Assembly: GCA_015698045.1 (NCBI GenBank)
Contig: BLAL01000172.1
Coordinates: forward strand, 124,001 to 188,000
Source: Rhizophagus clarus
Lineage: Eukaryota; Glomeromycota; Glomeromycetes; Glomerales; Glomeraceae
Length of the DNA stretch: 64,000 bases
Direction of reading: 5' to 3'
Of this stretch, positions 23,027 through 35,843 are shown one piece after another (within the stretch, counting starts at the first letter, position 1; each line of letters starts with the position of its first letter). Made by a program: the position numbers and the translations under genes. The notes under the pieces are model-generated. The model searched no databases. It was not told the DNA's origin and worked only from the letters and a program-made list of their open reading frames with translations.

Positions 23027-24469
23027 TTACAAAGTAAGATTAGTATAAAAATCAATAATATTATAACCAAAATATATATTTTTTCTAATACTTTCTAGTG
23101 CATCAAAAGAAAATTCTAAATTATCATTGTTATTATTTTTAGGGGATATCGATCTAAAATTTTTTAATGTTAATTTTTTCTTTTTTGTTAGTCCCAATGA
23201 CCATTCGAACTTGTTTAAATAAGAGCATCGAGGGAGCCAGATTTCTGTAAATGTTTGTTCAAAAATATATTGTCTCATCTGTATTAATATATTAATTGAA
23301 TTATCTTTGGTAGTCCAGGAATTAATCGTTTGATATAACATTGACGGGATGATACCCTTAATGAGATCAATAAAGGTAAACTTGTTAATATTATGGTCAA
23401 TATCCCATATGTAAAGGTTAAGTAGTGAGGAATTGACAAGACCATTTTGGAGGTGAGTGTCACATTCTAAAATCCAATATACTAATAGATTAATAGTTCT
23501 ATTTCGTATTCTCAATAAGGTACTCTTATGTTTGTCACATGACCACACATGATTGAATGTTTCATCTTCGATGCCACAACTTGGGCACTTCCAATCGTCA
23601 TAAATTTCCAAAAAGGACTTTTTCATTTGTTCTATAGTAGGTATTTCCTCAATTAATAAGTGAACCTTCTGCGCTTTAATCTTTGATGATGACATTAAAG
23701 TTTCGTTGTTTTGTATATTACAATTAAGACATTGGAAAGTAGAAGTCCAATCAACTTCTAGTTTTCGATATTTCGTATTTTTTCGTAAGTTTATGAAATT
23801 TTCCAAGCCTTTATAAGTAGCAGTTGTACGTATGAATCTTCTTAGTCTATTTTCAATTGTGATTCCATTCCATTGTGGAAGGAGTTTCATTGTAGTAGCG
23901 TCTAATTTAAATAAAATATGGTTATCCTGGTCGAAGTGTGCGTCCTTCGTCAACTTATCGGCATAATTATTACCAACGCAGTCAGCATGTGCAGGTACTT
24001 TAAAAAGCTCAACAAGAAGATTCAATTTTGTAATGATTCTGATTAAAACATTCCATAAAAAGTTATTATTTGTCTTAAAGTATTCTCTAGCACTCTGAGA
24101 GAATCTTGATTTTTTCAATTATTCGAATTGCGATATGACGTTAAGCGAGTCAGTTTTAATCATGACTTTGCTGTTAGGCGAAATGACAATTAAAGCTAGG
24201 GTAACAGCTAATAACTCTTCTCTATATGCAGAAGGCTATTTTTCAACTGTACAGGAAAATTCTACTTCTGGTATGTTAAATGTGTTTTGTAATTGCACAA
24301 ACGAGCAGCTGATACTACATTGTTCGGAGCCCAGGTTGATGAGTGATCCATCTGTATAGAACTCGAAGATGTGTCTGTTGGGATTGTTGCAGGCTGCTAG
24401 TGTCCTTTGAATAATTAGTAGCTTATTTCTGGAAGATAATAGTTCTAATGTCAAGAATAATATTATCAT
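23027..24469 (-). pseudogene. LINE RNase H domain and C-terminal Cys-His knuckle
   Basis: The RNase H acidic positions are visible: D in FEFYTDGSL, E in YREELLAV, D in MIKTDSLNV, and the ADKL segment after VPAHADCVGNNYADKLTKDA. In-frame stops occur just after CTVEK (where a Trp is usual) and before KKSRFSQ, so the domain is split into two frames. Downstream, CLNC and CPSCGIEDETFNHVWSC give the zinc-knuckle pattern found at the C-terminus of many LINE ORF2 proteins. The frame ends at 23027 and is followed by untranslated sequence and the tail. In an intact element RNase H would remove the RNA strand during target-primed reverse transcription. Confidence 0.8.
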
Positions 24470-26342
24470 ATTGATGCATTGTGGTCACGTGACTGTTTGA
24501 TAACGAACTTTGCGAAAGTTCAAACTTTTTTCTTGCTATATCAAAAAGGTTAAAAACATTATAGTTAATATAGCAGTTTTCTTTGATCTTTTCTTTCGTA
24601 AATTTTCTGGCCGTCAACAAGAGTACAAGATGTTGATAATGTGCTGTAAAGGTACAGATAGATCCTTTAGTGGAGGTATTCACATTACATTGAGAATTGT
24701 CACATTGTGAAACAAAAGTGCGATCTATAGTGGATAGAGAGAAGTCCGAGATAAAGTATTTGAGAACAACACTATCATCATTGTTGAATTTATGAACTTT
24801 TCCAAGAAGAAAGGAGTTGTGATGTGAATTATAGGTTGCGACTAGGGATCTGTCTTTTTGTTCGATGTTGTATGGGTAACTATCTTCAACATTGTCAAAA
24901 TATGTAGTAAAAAGTTGTTTGATGTGATCGTGTAAATTATAACCATCAGCAGTAATCAGCTGCTTAAGGTGTTTGTACCATTTAGCTTCCTTAGATCCTT
25001 TATTGGTACCTTGAGGATAATAATATTTATTAACAATATCAGCCCATAACAGTAAACGCGATTTGTCTCCAGAAATGACCTGATCTAAGAACAAAATAAA
25101 ATTTTTTCTAAGTGTTGGTCTAAATTCTGAATAAAATTTGTTATTAACAACGTCGGTAAGTGGTACTTTTCCTCCATCAATATTAGAAAATTCTTTTCTA
25201 TTAATTATATTAAAGGATATATTATTGTCTTTATAAAGTAAAGACATGCTCAGAAGATAATTATTCTTCATTGAACGAGGAACTTTGTCAAATGGAATTT
25301 TCTGAATTAAATTAGTTGAACTCCATAGATGAATCTGCAATGATTTTAAGCGAATTTGAGTAACTTTTCCAAGAACGCCAGTATCGTTAAGTTGGATGCA
25401 GAATTCAGTAATTTTCGCTTGAAGTTGATTTTCGTATAGATTTCTGTATCCATATATATAAGGGTTGTCCAAAATTGCGTTGGGAGCCGTTCGAGCGAAT
25501 TTCAATTTATTCTTGAACATCCTTCTAAAGGGAATGATCAAATTTTCTGTGTCTTTTTTGGACAAGACCGTAACTTGCGACCAATATTCAATTCTGGGAA
25601 TAATAATACGATTGAATATGTAAAGAATGTGTTTATCAGTAATCTTCTTTTTATACATAAGATTAGTAAGATGATCAACTTCAGTTTTGATTTTGGATAT
25701 TAAATATCTGTTATCATTTTCAACATTGAAATGCACTCCCAAGATACAGGTAGGTTCGTAAGAGTGTTTGGCTTTAATGTGAATATGATCTCTTCCAAAT
25801 TGAATAAGAATTTTATCATTATAATTATGAGAGTATCAATGACGTCATTTCTTTGCTCTCATCATGAGTTCAGATTTTTCTTTATTAATCTGAATGTCAT
25901 TAAGCCGGTAGAAAGAATCAGCTATATACAGCATTTTTTCTAATTTATGCTTCTCATCAGTGATCCACTGGGTATCGTCCATATAGGCCATAACAGGAAT
26001 GTTTTGTTGGATAATGTCTGTCAGTTCTTCCTGTGCTTTAGTAATATTCTTCGTGCTGAAGGTATATCCCAAATTATGTTTGTTAATTTTAGCGAGAAGG
26101 GGGTCGTAGTAAATGCACCATAAAATGGGTGAAATAACTTCCCCTTGGTCAATACCCGTCAGAACGTTGTAAGCGGGCGTCTTTCCATAAGCCATGATTA
26201 CTTGGTTTTTTCTGTCTTTGAAAAGTTCTAGGATCAAACTAGTATATGCTGTAGGAATCCTGATTCTTTCCATGGCTTTCTTCAGTTGGAAGGTGTTAAC
26301 TCGATCATAGGCCTTACCCATATCCTGGGATAGTATCCATAA
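24423..26342 (-). pseudogene. LINE reverse transcriptase, C-terminal half
   Basis: The first catalytic aspartate is in LSQDMGKAYDRV, next comes the GIDQGEVISPILWCIYY block, then the AYMDDTQWI catalytic pair, followed by INKEKSEL. A second open stretch (24423-25742) covers the thumb and a long connector to RNase H and is offset in frame from the first. The upstream half of the domain lies at 37583-38635, on the other side of the CACTA-type insertion; the two halves rejoin in frame when the insertion and one 3-base target copy are discounted. Confidence 0.85.
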
Positions 26343-26745
26343 CACTGATCAAAATTGATGCTATCGGGTACATATCGGGTACATATCGGCTACCCGATAT
26401 GTACCCGATATGTGTGAAATATGTGTATGCTATTTAATAATACTACACATATCGGGTACCCGATATGTACCCGTTGGATGCAGAAAATCGGTGACATATA
26501 ACGTACATATCGGGTACATTTCTCATACATATTGGGTAGTTAAATATCGGTTACATATCATAGATTTATTGGGTACCCGATATATTTTAAAAAAATATCG
26601 GACAGATATTATACACTTATCGGATAGTGCTAATAAGTATTCTATATATATCCGATATGTATCCTATTTGTATTTGAAATATAAGCATAATTTCATAATT
26701 TTCACATATCGGATAGCCGAAAAGTATAGCATTTATGGGGCATTA
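26343..26745. repeat. Left TIR and subterminal TATCGGGTAC array
   Basis: Many ATATCGGGTAC and ACCCGATATG words in both orientations, becoming ATATCGGAT-like further in. The right-hand counterpart is at 37370-37582. Open frames in it (for example 26410-26763) are repeat artefacts. Confidence 0.75.
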
Positions 26746-26979
26746 ATAGTAGTAGATTTATAATTTAAATACAATTGTAATTTAAAAGTAATTTAATTCA
26801 TTTAATTGTAATTACTGAAAGTTTTATTTATATTTTCAATCGATAATAAAAAAAATATTATACAAAAATATTATAAAAAAAATTCACTACTCTTTACACA
26901 AATTTACAACTAATGTTCACTTGTTTGCTTGTTTTCATTTCATTATATCTATTTAATTTGAAAGAAAGTAAAATGTTAA

Positions 26980-27420
26980 TAATAAAGTGTTAGTATGAAT
27001 ATTAGTAGAAGTATTAGCAAAAGAAAAGGAATGTTAATAAAAAAATTTTTACATTAGAAAGTGTTAGTATTAATGTTAGTATGAAAGTTAGTAGAAGTAG
27101 AAAAGGAACGTCAATAAAAAAAAATATAAAGTATAAGTATTAATGTTAGTGTTAATGTTAGTAGAAGTGTTAGTAAAAGTAAGGAATAAAAAATGTTTAA
27201 CAGTAGAACATTGTTAGTAGGAACGTTAGTAGGAGGAAACACATTAGAAAAAAATATTAGTAAGAGTGTTAACAGGATGGAAAAAGAAATTTCAACAAAA
27301 AATGTACCTTTGTATTTATTTTTTAGAAAAACCAATAAAGTAAAAAACTCGATAGTAGAACATTGTTTAGGACGTTAGTGAGAAGAAATACATTGGAAAA
27401 ATATATTAATAAGAGTGTTA
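26980..27420. repeat. AGTGTTAGTAxxAATGTTAGTAG repeat stretch
   Basis: Loose tandem units of GTTAGTA with AGAAGT spacers to about 27240, then a degraded forerunner of the 205-bp repeat. No gene. Confidence 0.55.
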
Positions 27421-27422
27421 AG

Positions 27423-28041
27423 AATAACATAATAATGGGAAAAGAAATTTCAACAAAAAATATACCTTTATCTTTATTTTTTAGACAAAAACAATAAAGT
27501 AAAAATTTGAGAGAGAGAGAGAAAAGTTTTGAAAAAAAAAAACGATAAATAAATAATTAAATTGTGATCGTGCAATCACATGATCAACAAAATTATCAAT
27601 TTTTATTGGTTATTTGGGTAATATTATAAATAACATAATAATGGGAAAAGAAATTTCAACAAAAAATATACCTTTATCTTTATTTTTTAGACAAAAACAA
27701 TAAAGTAAAAATTTGAGAGAGAGAGAGAAAAGTTTTGAAAAAAAAAACGATAAATAAATAATTAAATTGTGATCATGCAATCACATGATCAACAAAATTA
27801 TCAATTTTTATTGGTTATTTGGGTAATATTATAAATAACATAATAATGGGAAAAGAAATTTCAACAAAAAATATACCTTTATCTTTATTTTTTAGACAAA
27901 AACAATAAAGTAAAAATTTGAGAGAGAGAGAGAAAAAGTTTTTGAAAAAAAAAAAAAAAAAAAAATAAATAATTAAATCATGATCGTGCAATCATATGAT
28001 CAACAAAATTATCAATTTTTATTGGTTATTTGGGTAATATT
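27423..28041 (+). repeat. Three tandem copies of a ~205-bp unit
   Basis: Copies begin at 27423, 27629 and 27834 with AATAACATAATAATGGGAAA. Each has a GAGAGAGAGAGA tract, an A-run, a GATC(G/A)TGCAATCA(C/T)ATGATC palindromic stretch and ends TTATTTGGGTAATATTAT. Identity is near complete apart from A-run length, so the expansion is recent. Confidence 0.9.
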
Positions 28042-28128
28042 ATATTCAGCCACATCAGCCACAAAATCGGTCACCTATCGAATGCACAAGTCAATATTAG
28101 CGAAGAAGCACAAACTTGATTATTCACT

Positions 28129-28358
28129 ATTCGTGCTCAACTTGAGTTGATAAAATTATTAAAAAATCACTGATTTTATTAAATTTATCAGAATTTTTAT
28201 ACCTAATTAAAGATGATTAAATTAAGTTTTACTACCGATTTCATTATAACGTTACCAACTTTTTTGTTAATCTTGGATATTTTATTTTGAATTTAAATTG
28301 TTCGCTTTGAACTCGAGTTGAACTCGAGTTCAACTCGAGTTTAACTCGTTCGCTCAAG
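28129..28358 (+). repeat. Left inner inverted arm (230 bp)
   Basis: Begins ATTCGTGCTCAACTTGAG and ends in repeated AACTCGAGTT words and CGTTCGCTCAAG. The reverse complement, with some divergence, is at 35844-36073 and has the same length. Confidence 0.75.
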
Positions 28359-29110
28359 ATCTTTATGTAATGTATTGTAGATCTGTAATTGTTTTATTTG
28401 TAGTCTATAATTAGCAAAAGCTTATTATAAACCAAAATAAAAAACACTATTTATTTACGTATCTGTATTATTAGATTTTACCTTTTTTAGATTTAATATA
28501 TAATTAAAAGAAGACCTTTATCTTGATTTTTTGGAATCACGATCATAACAATTGAGTTTAGGTCGAGTTCAACTCGTTCGCTCAAGATCTTTGTGTAATG
28601 TATTGTAGATCTGTAATTGTTTTATTTGTAGTCTATAATTGGCAAAAGCGTATTATAAAACAAAATAAAAAACACTATTTATTTACATATCTGTATTATT
28701 AGATTTTACCTTTTTTAGATTTAATATATAATTAAAGAAGACCTTTATCTTGATTTTTTGGAATCACGATCATAACAATTGAGTTTAGGTCAAGTTCAAC
28801 TCGTTCGCTCAAGATCTTTGTGTAATGTATTGTAGATCTGTAATTGTTTTATTTGTAGTCTATAATTGGCAAAAGCGTATTATAAAACAAAATAAAAAAC
28901 ACTATTTATTTACGTATCTGTATTATTAGATTTTACCTTTTTTAGATTTAATATATAATTAAAAGAAGACCTTTATCTTGATTTTTTGGAATCACGATCA
29001 TAACAATTGAGTTTAGGTCGAGTTTAACTCGTTCGTTGTGATTGATTGTATTGTTGATCCGTATCTGTATTACCTTTTTTAGATTTGATATATAATTAAT
29101 ACAAAGAAGA
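28343..29110 (+). repeat. Three tandem copies of a ~228-bp unit plus a partial fourth
   Basis: Units begin with AACTCGTTCGCTCAAGATCT at 28343, 28571 and 28798; a shortened copy starts at 29026. The unit boundary uses the last bases of the inner inverted arm, so it looks like amplification of sequence next to that arm. Confidence 0.9.
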
Positions 29111-29336
29111 CGGATCATAACAATCATGACATATTTGAGAAATTAGAACAATTTACGTAAATGTTTTTGAAAGGTAATTAATATAATAATACTAGGTGAT
29201 AAAAAATTGTTTATAAAAAGAGGTTTCATCTTTTTTTTTTCTTACAATAAATTTATTGTCGTTATTTTTATTATATATTCTTTTTCTTAAAATTTGTTGC
29301 CGTTATTTTTTATTATTATATATTCTTCTTCTTAAA

Positions 29337-29945
29337 ATGCCCGCAAATTGGACTGATGCAATAACTGAATATTTAATAAGATATAGGAGGTAAAAAAATA
29401 AATGAAAACTAATAAATAACTTTGATCATTTTCTAGTTTTTTTTTCTCTTACGTTTTCTGATCTAAAAATTAAATAAATAATGTAAAGGAGAAGGAACGA
29501 CTACTACTATGACATGCCCGGGAGGGACCGCTCTGAATTCTGGGAAAGCCTAGCTCGAAGAATTCGGAGACAGTTCCGCGTGAGGTTCACTGGCCAACAG
29601 GTAGAAAGAAAGTGGAGGAACTTGATCAGGAATTTTAATGTTAGTAAAATAATAATAAATCATAAAAAAAAAATAAAATAAAATAAAAAATTAATAGTAT
29701 TAACATTTTTAGGATTTCTGTAAATGGAGGAATGGTGCGCGAAATGGAAGGTGGTCCCGGGAAGGAGAAAGATATTATAGGCAGTTTCGCACAAGGTTTT
29801 GGGACAGACCTGGTAATTATTAAGAATTTTTTTAATTTATATTTAAGTTATTTAAGTTCTAAATTTATATATATATTTCTTAGGGAATCACCACAGTCGT
29901 AGGCGGCGTAGAAACACTGCGCATCGGTGGTTTCGGAATCCATAA
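29337..29945 (+). CDS. Small SANT/MADF-like DNA-binding protein of the CACTA-type element
   Basis: Four exons, 29337-29389, 29489-29639, 29713-29812 and 29884-29945, join with matching phases to 121 residues ending in TAA. The start MPANWTDAITEYLI is followed by DYYYDMPGRDRSEFWESLA and then FTGQQVERKWRNLIRNF. Regularly spaced Trp residues and the KWRN segment are the pattern of Myb/SANT or MADF trihelix folds. A second aromatic-rich stretch (FCKWRNGARNGRWSREG, FWDRP) and a basic Arg-rich C-terminus follow. G+C is higher than in the flanks. In other transposons such proteins bind element ends; here the position upstream of the transposase suggests the same. No stop or frameshift seen. Confidence 0.7.
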
Positions 29946-30527
29946 ATTACATTTTTTTATTTTTTTATTTTTTACATATTTTTATTTTTTTTTTTTATTT
30001 TATATTTTTTATTTTTTTATTTTTTATTTTTTATATTTTTATATTTTTATTATTTTGATTATTATTATTTTTTATTTTTCATTATCTTATATTTTTTATA
30101 TTCATCTAATTATTATTTTAATATTTTTACTATTTTATAATTTGATTTAATAAATTTATCGTAAAACCCAAAACCATTGCCAGGCGAGTTTCATCGTTAC
30201 AAAATACACTAAAATAAAGCGAAATTCCTTTTTGGCAAATAGCAAAAATGAGTTTATCACGTATTTTGAAAATGTAAAAGATTATTTCAAGATTTTATAT
30301 TGTAAATTGATAGATTAGTTCTCTCAATTTGATTTATGCGGTACTAGATCTGTCACGCCTAAATGTACCTTTTTTAAAAATTTATTGGAAACATTTTATC
30401 ATTACAATATATTATATAATATATGACGACAGATTGTTTATTTAATTAATACTTTAATAAAAAAAAAATGAATGTTTATTGAATAAAAGCAATTTATTAT
30501 AACTTGATAAAATAATAATTGTCTATT
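29946..30527. other. T-rich spacer inside the CACTA-type element
   Basis: ATTTTTT-type low-complexity sequence to about 30130, then stop-rich sequence. No gene; probably holds the 3' ends of the two convergent transposon genes. Confidence 0.5.
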
Positions 30528-31912
30528 TTAATCTTTTTTTGATTTATGCTTCTTTTCTCTCCTTTTTTTTTTTGATTTTTTTTTAGTTTTTTTTCTCTTT
30601 CTTTTATTAGAATTTGCCCTATTTTCTTCTTCGTAATCATCTTTAGTATCACTATGATTACCATTATCATCTTCTTGACCAGTATCATAATCATATACTG
30701 GGATATTATTAGTCGACCTATTAAATCTTTTAAGAGCTTCCTGATTTAAACACCAATTTGGTGCACCCACGGGTAGCTCATCAGTGGTCGTTTTAAAATT
30801 TTCAGCTCTTTTAGTTTTTACAATTTGTGGTTTTTTTCTTAATATCTTGACCGCTGGATCGATCCGTTTGTGTAGCAAACGGCAAAGCTTAAACAATTGA
30901 ATTTTATATTTGTAATAATTGATTCGTAAGGAATTAGTAAAAAACAATAAAAAATTTATCACTTCGATTTTATGGATTGAAAAGATTTGTATAATGTTTA
31001 TTGAATTTATTCATTTAATTAAAACAATAGCTTATCAATAACACAGGTCGAAAGGATTAAATAAGTAAATCTAATAAATAAAAAAATCATAAATACATAC
31101 TGCAAAAGAACGCCACCATCTTCCATAAATATGAATTGATGATGATTTTTCTTTAGCAGCAGATTCTTTGGTAATTACATCATCATCATCTTCTTCTTCA
31201 GTATCCGTCTTTTCCCATTCTTCAGAATGATAACCCGAGTCTTTTAGTATTTTTACTAAGTCTTCTTCAGGATATCGTCTGATATATTTGTTATTACTTC
31301 GTATTAAATAATCTGTTGCTTTTGTTCTTCTTCTTTTTTTCTAATTATGTAATTGTAAATATAGCATAGTTAGTTGAATTTTCTATTTTATGTTAATAAA
31401 ATATTTATTACATCTTGCATCCTAGTATTCTTCTTGGTTCTTCTCTTATTCTGTTTTGCTTTTTCCTCCTCTTGCAATCTTATATTGTGCACACGATGGC
31501 GTGAGCGCCAACGTCCATGTAGCATTCTTAGTAGGTCACTGTTTGAAACAGTGTATCTTTTATTCATCAGCTTATAGAGTGGTGGCAATAGTGTCGTAAT
31601 TATGTTCTCTTTTTATTCTGCCCATGTACGTTCATTATTTATTTCATAAACATCTTTTAACTCTGAGTCCACCCAGATGAACACTTCTTTCTGTATATAT
31701 AAATATAAATAAAAGGTAGAAATAACAAATAATAAAATAATACTTACTTTGATCTCTTTATATGAACTTTTATTATAAATAGAGGAGGTTGGGTGCGAAG
31801 AGGAGGATGAAGATGAGGACGAAGGGGATGACTTCTGATCACTATCCATCTTTTGGTGCGAAGAGAAGGATGAAGATGAGGACGAAGAGGATGACTCCTG
31901 ATCACTATCCAT
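30528..31912 (-). pseudogene. CACTA-type element opposite-strand gene: Ser-rich/basic protein, one in-frame stop
   Basis: Four exons, 31912-31748, 31690-31412, 31340-31101 and 30887-30528, join in phase 0 to a frame of 347 residues. The order is a Ser-rich head with two near-identical repeats (MDSDQ followed by poly-Ser), a folded-looking part with FIWVDSELKDVYEIN and SNSDLLRMLHGRWRSRHR, an acidic EEEDDDD linker, IYGRWWRSFA joined to LCRLLHKRIDPAVK, and a Lys-rich tail that may be a nuclear signal. The only break is a TAA at 31615-31613 after RTWAE, where a Gln codon would need one change. The role is unknown; location and orientation suggest an accessory transposition protein. Confidence 0.65.
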
Positions 31913-32338
31913 CTTTTGAATAAAAGTTGAAATCTATCTTCAAAAATACTTGGGGATAGAGGGTATTTATAACAAATCTCTGTTCGCGTGTCACGTAAAA
32001 TTTTGTTTTGCAATTCTTACTCACATGCAAGATCGCATCATATTCGCGTTTGTTTTGTTCACGTGCACCTTTCAGATTCGCATCATATTCGCGTTTGTCT
32101 TGTTCACATGCACCTTTCAGATCGCATCATATTCGCGTCTTTTACCTAATAACTTTATTCGCGTCTTTTACCTAATAACTTTCTAAAATATATAGTTAAT
32201 AACTTCTTTAATAAAATAACTTCTTTAATAAAATACAGTTAATAACTTTTTATTAATAATTTTCTTTAATAAAATACAGTTAATAACTTTCTTTAATAAA
32301 ATACAGTACTAGATATTAAACATATTAGTAATAGTAAA
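31913..32338. other. Divergent promoter region of two transposon genes
   Basis: This 426-bp interval separates the minus-strand Ser-rich gene from the transposase. It contains three copies of CGCATCATATTCGCGT-type sequence with CTTGTTCAC(A/G)TGCACCTTTC (32034-32135) and then four or five TAATAACTT(T)CTTTAATAAAATACAG units (32165-32305). Both look like regulatory or binding-site repeats, but this is inference. Confidence 0.45.
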
Positions 32339-35300
32339 ATGAATAATAATACAAAATCTAAAATCAAGACCTCTGTGGCTGACTTAATAAAGCCCAAAAA
32401 AAAGCAGTATTCTGAAACCTCTGAAACCTTTGTAGCTGACTTGATAAATTCTAAAAAAAAAGAAACCTCTGAAACTTCTGTAAATGATCTAGTAAAGTCC
32501 CAAAAAAAACATTTGTATACTTCTAAAGCTTCTGTAACATCCGTGACTAACCTAATAAAACCCCAAAAAAGGTATTTTTATCCGTGTGATTGTATTTGTT
32601 GTGAAGGTGTAGAAGTTGATTCTCGCACTCAGGAAAAACATTTAAATGATGAAAATTTGTGGAAATCGGATGCTGCAAGAAAAAATCAGGAAAATATCAT
32701 TATGGCAAGAAAACAAAAAAAATCCTCTATTATTCATAATAAAAATCCCACAGAGGTAAACTCAAACATACCAAAAAAACGAAAAAGAGATAACCATCGT
32801 ACATCAAGTCCAAATCCTGATTTTTTTCAATCAAATAATAAAAATCCTGAACCAAATAATAATAATAATAATAATGAAAATATACATACATTGTTTTTAT
32901 CAAACTTTCGTATTCCAGCTCTTATGCTTGATAATGGAAATGATAATATAGATCAGGATTATATTTTTCAAGAAGTAGATGAGGATGATGATAATAGTAT
33001 AGATCAGGAAAAAGAAAATGAAGAAGAAGATGATAATATAGAACAGGAAGAAGAGGAGGAGGAGGATGATGATATAAGAAATTTTTTTGCATACCCCAAA
33101 ATTGATGATGACGATAATGACGAAGAATTCGTTATAGAAAATTTAAATGACTCTATTGAGACCGAAATTATTCTATGGGCATTTAAATTTCAACAAAGAT
33201 TTAGACTTCCTGATATAGCACTTGAAGCATTAATAAAATTCTTGAATATTGTACTTACTCGTTTAAACAAATTGCAATTCAAAAATTTTCCTAAATCTTT
33301 ATATATGGCAAAAAAAATGTTAAGTATCTTTCAGCCGAAAATGAAGTTAGCCGTATGTAATAATTGTCATAAATTGCATAATGTTAAAAATATTGCTGAA
33401 TATAAGGAGGAAGGAAAAGCTGCCATAATGAATTGCTTAAATGAAGAATTCCCATTTAATCCAGTACCCAGTCGCCGAAACAAATGCAACAACCCACTTT
33501 CTGTCCTTAAAAAAAGAAAAGGTGAATCAATTGCTGTACCTCGTATGTTATATCCAAAACCAAGCATTCGTCAGCAATTGAGTATGCTATACCAAAGACC
33601 TGGGTTTGAAAATATGCTGAAATTATCAGGGGTTCGAAGAGAAGGAGTTAATCTTTACTTAGATATTTATGATGGTAAAGTATGGAAAACCTTTCCGTTT
33701 GATGGTAGTACCTTTTTTACATCAGAAACTGCCACAACCCATCTAGGTCTTCTCTTTAATCTTGATTGGTCCCAACCTTTCACCTATACTCAACACAGCA
33801 CTGGTGCTATTTATGCATTAGTCTGTAACCTTTCGAGATCTGAAAGAAATAAACCTGAAAATACTATATATTTGGGTTTTTTACCAGGGCCAAAAGAGGT
33901 GGGACTAGAACGTATAAATCATTATTTAGCCCCTATTGTAGATGAACTTCTAGATCTCTGGAAGGGTTGGAGGGTTCCAAAAACCTATCAGTGCCCTGAT
34001 GGTATAGACATTAAAGTTGCATTAATTGTTGGATCATCAGACATACCAGCCACCCGAAAGCTGTTTGGACATGGATCTGCAGTAATGAAATGCCATAGGT
34101 GTGAGAAACGTAGTATTTACAGTGAAGAGTATAAGAAAACTCATTATGGAGGAGATCATACCTATGAGATAAGTACAGCAGAATCACATAGAAAACATGC
34201 ACATGAATGGTTGCAATGCAATTCAAAGAGTTCTAGAGAAGACCACTTCAAAGAACATGGTGTACGCTGGTCTGAATTGCTTTGTCTTCCATATATGGAT
34301 CCCGTACGTTTTGCTGCAGTAGATCCAATGCATTGTCTCTTCCTTGGTGTAGCAAAATGGATATTTAAATCTATTTTTGTGAACCAGAAAAAATTAAGCA
34401 TGGAACAACTTCGGGTGGCACAAAGTAGAATGGATCATGTTGAATTACCTTCTGATATTGGTCGCATTCCTCCAAAAATTGCAATTGGAAGTGAAGGTTT
34501 TTCCAATTTAACTGCTGATCAATGAAAGACGTTCATTATGATCTATTCAACAAATATTCTATGGGATATGCTGGATAATAATGATAGAAAGATTTTAGGT
34601 CATTTTGTTCGGGCTTGTAATCTTTTGGTAACGAGAATTATTACCGAAGATGATTTGAAAGAAGCACAAGAAAGATTAAAAGACATGGCTCACCTCATAG
34701 AAAATACATATGGGCCAGAATTTATAACAAGTAACATACATCTTTCGCTTCATATTGCTGATTGCTGTCGTGATTATGGACCTATATATAGTTTTTGGCT
34801 TTTTCCATTTGAGAGACTTAACGGATATATAGGTAATGTACTTAATTGTTTTTGTGTCTTCAAGTCCTTTTTTTTTAAAAAAAAAGAAAAAAACTTCCAT
34901 TATCAATAGGATCATATCCCAACAGTAACCGGCAAATAGAGCCCGAATTAATGAAAATTGTTCTTAAAAATACCTTGGTTGATTATTATTTAACGCGTAA
35001 ATGGTCGTCCGGTCTTTTAGGCGAATCTCTTTGCTTTCTTGTACCAAAAAAAGATGTAGGTAGTTTGGCGGTTACAACAGAAAGAAAAGAGGTGAACCAT
35101 TTCTTATCCATGAGACATAACACGTCTACGCTTTCCAAAATTTATGGTACCGAAGCAATACCGGGACAATTCCTTAAACCATCATATTTAAGGGTTGTTA
35201 TGCCTTTGGAATTGCGAGAGTTTCTGTGTGAATGGTATCAAATATTGTACGAGAAAGAAAAGGATGAGATATTAGGATTCATGGATCTACAAATCAATCA

Positions 35301-35727
35301 ATATGCAAGATTACAAATTGGCGCCAAAATTTTTGGATCCATGATTTCGGCTCGTCATGAAAAAAATTCGACCATTCTTGCAAAATGGAAAGCATTTAAT
35401 GATGAATCAACTGACATATATCCAGGAGAGGTTCAATATTACTTTGAACATACGCTTAAATTACCTGAAGGGCCAAAAACTCATCTCCTGGCATATGTCA
35501 AGTGGTATAAAAATGCACCTTCCTCTGACATTCGGTTTAAGCATAGATTCATGGAGCCAGAAATATCAAACACAGAGCTATGGAAAGCTGAACACTGCGA
35601 GGAAGGTTGTGATTCACTAATAGCGGTCCATAGAATATTATGTCGCGCTACAAAATTCAAACACGTAAATGTAGGAAAAGGAAAATATTTGTCGATAATA
35701 CCTTTGAATAGAAAATTTAATGTATAG
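32339..35727 (+). pseudogene. tnp2-type (CACTA/Plavaka-like) transposase, one in-frame stop
   Basis: Two exons, 32339-34832 and 34910-35727, give 1103 codons after the start. The N-terminus has four degenerate SVADLIKPKKK-type repeats, then CDCICCEG (a Cys cluster), a basic stretch and a long acidic region. The catalytic part follows: NLYLDIYDG, THLGLLFNLDWSQPF, STGAIYALVCNL, LGFLPGPKEVG, CHRCEKRS, and AAVDPMHCLFLGVAKW. These match the tnp2 transposase family as I recall it. After ADQ a TGA at 34523-34525 interrupts the frame, where Trp is expected; the frame then continues through GYIGSYPNSNRQIE, across the intron, to the end. It would cut and rejoin element ends. One point change would explain the inactivity, so the decay is recent. 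Confidence 0.85.
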
Positions 35728-35843
35728 TATGTTACACTAACATCCTGTTTTCTAAGTTCCATGAAATTCTATGATGTAATATTTAATGATCTACAATATA
35801 CAAATATCATATCACAATTTAATAATTACGGATCCACAATACA

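Noticed and set aside
26410..26763. 117-codon frame rich in Tyr and Ile.
   Set aside because: It lies wholly in the CACTA-type TIR and subterminal array.
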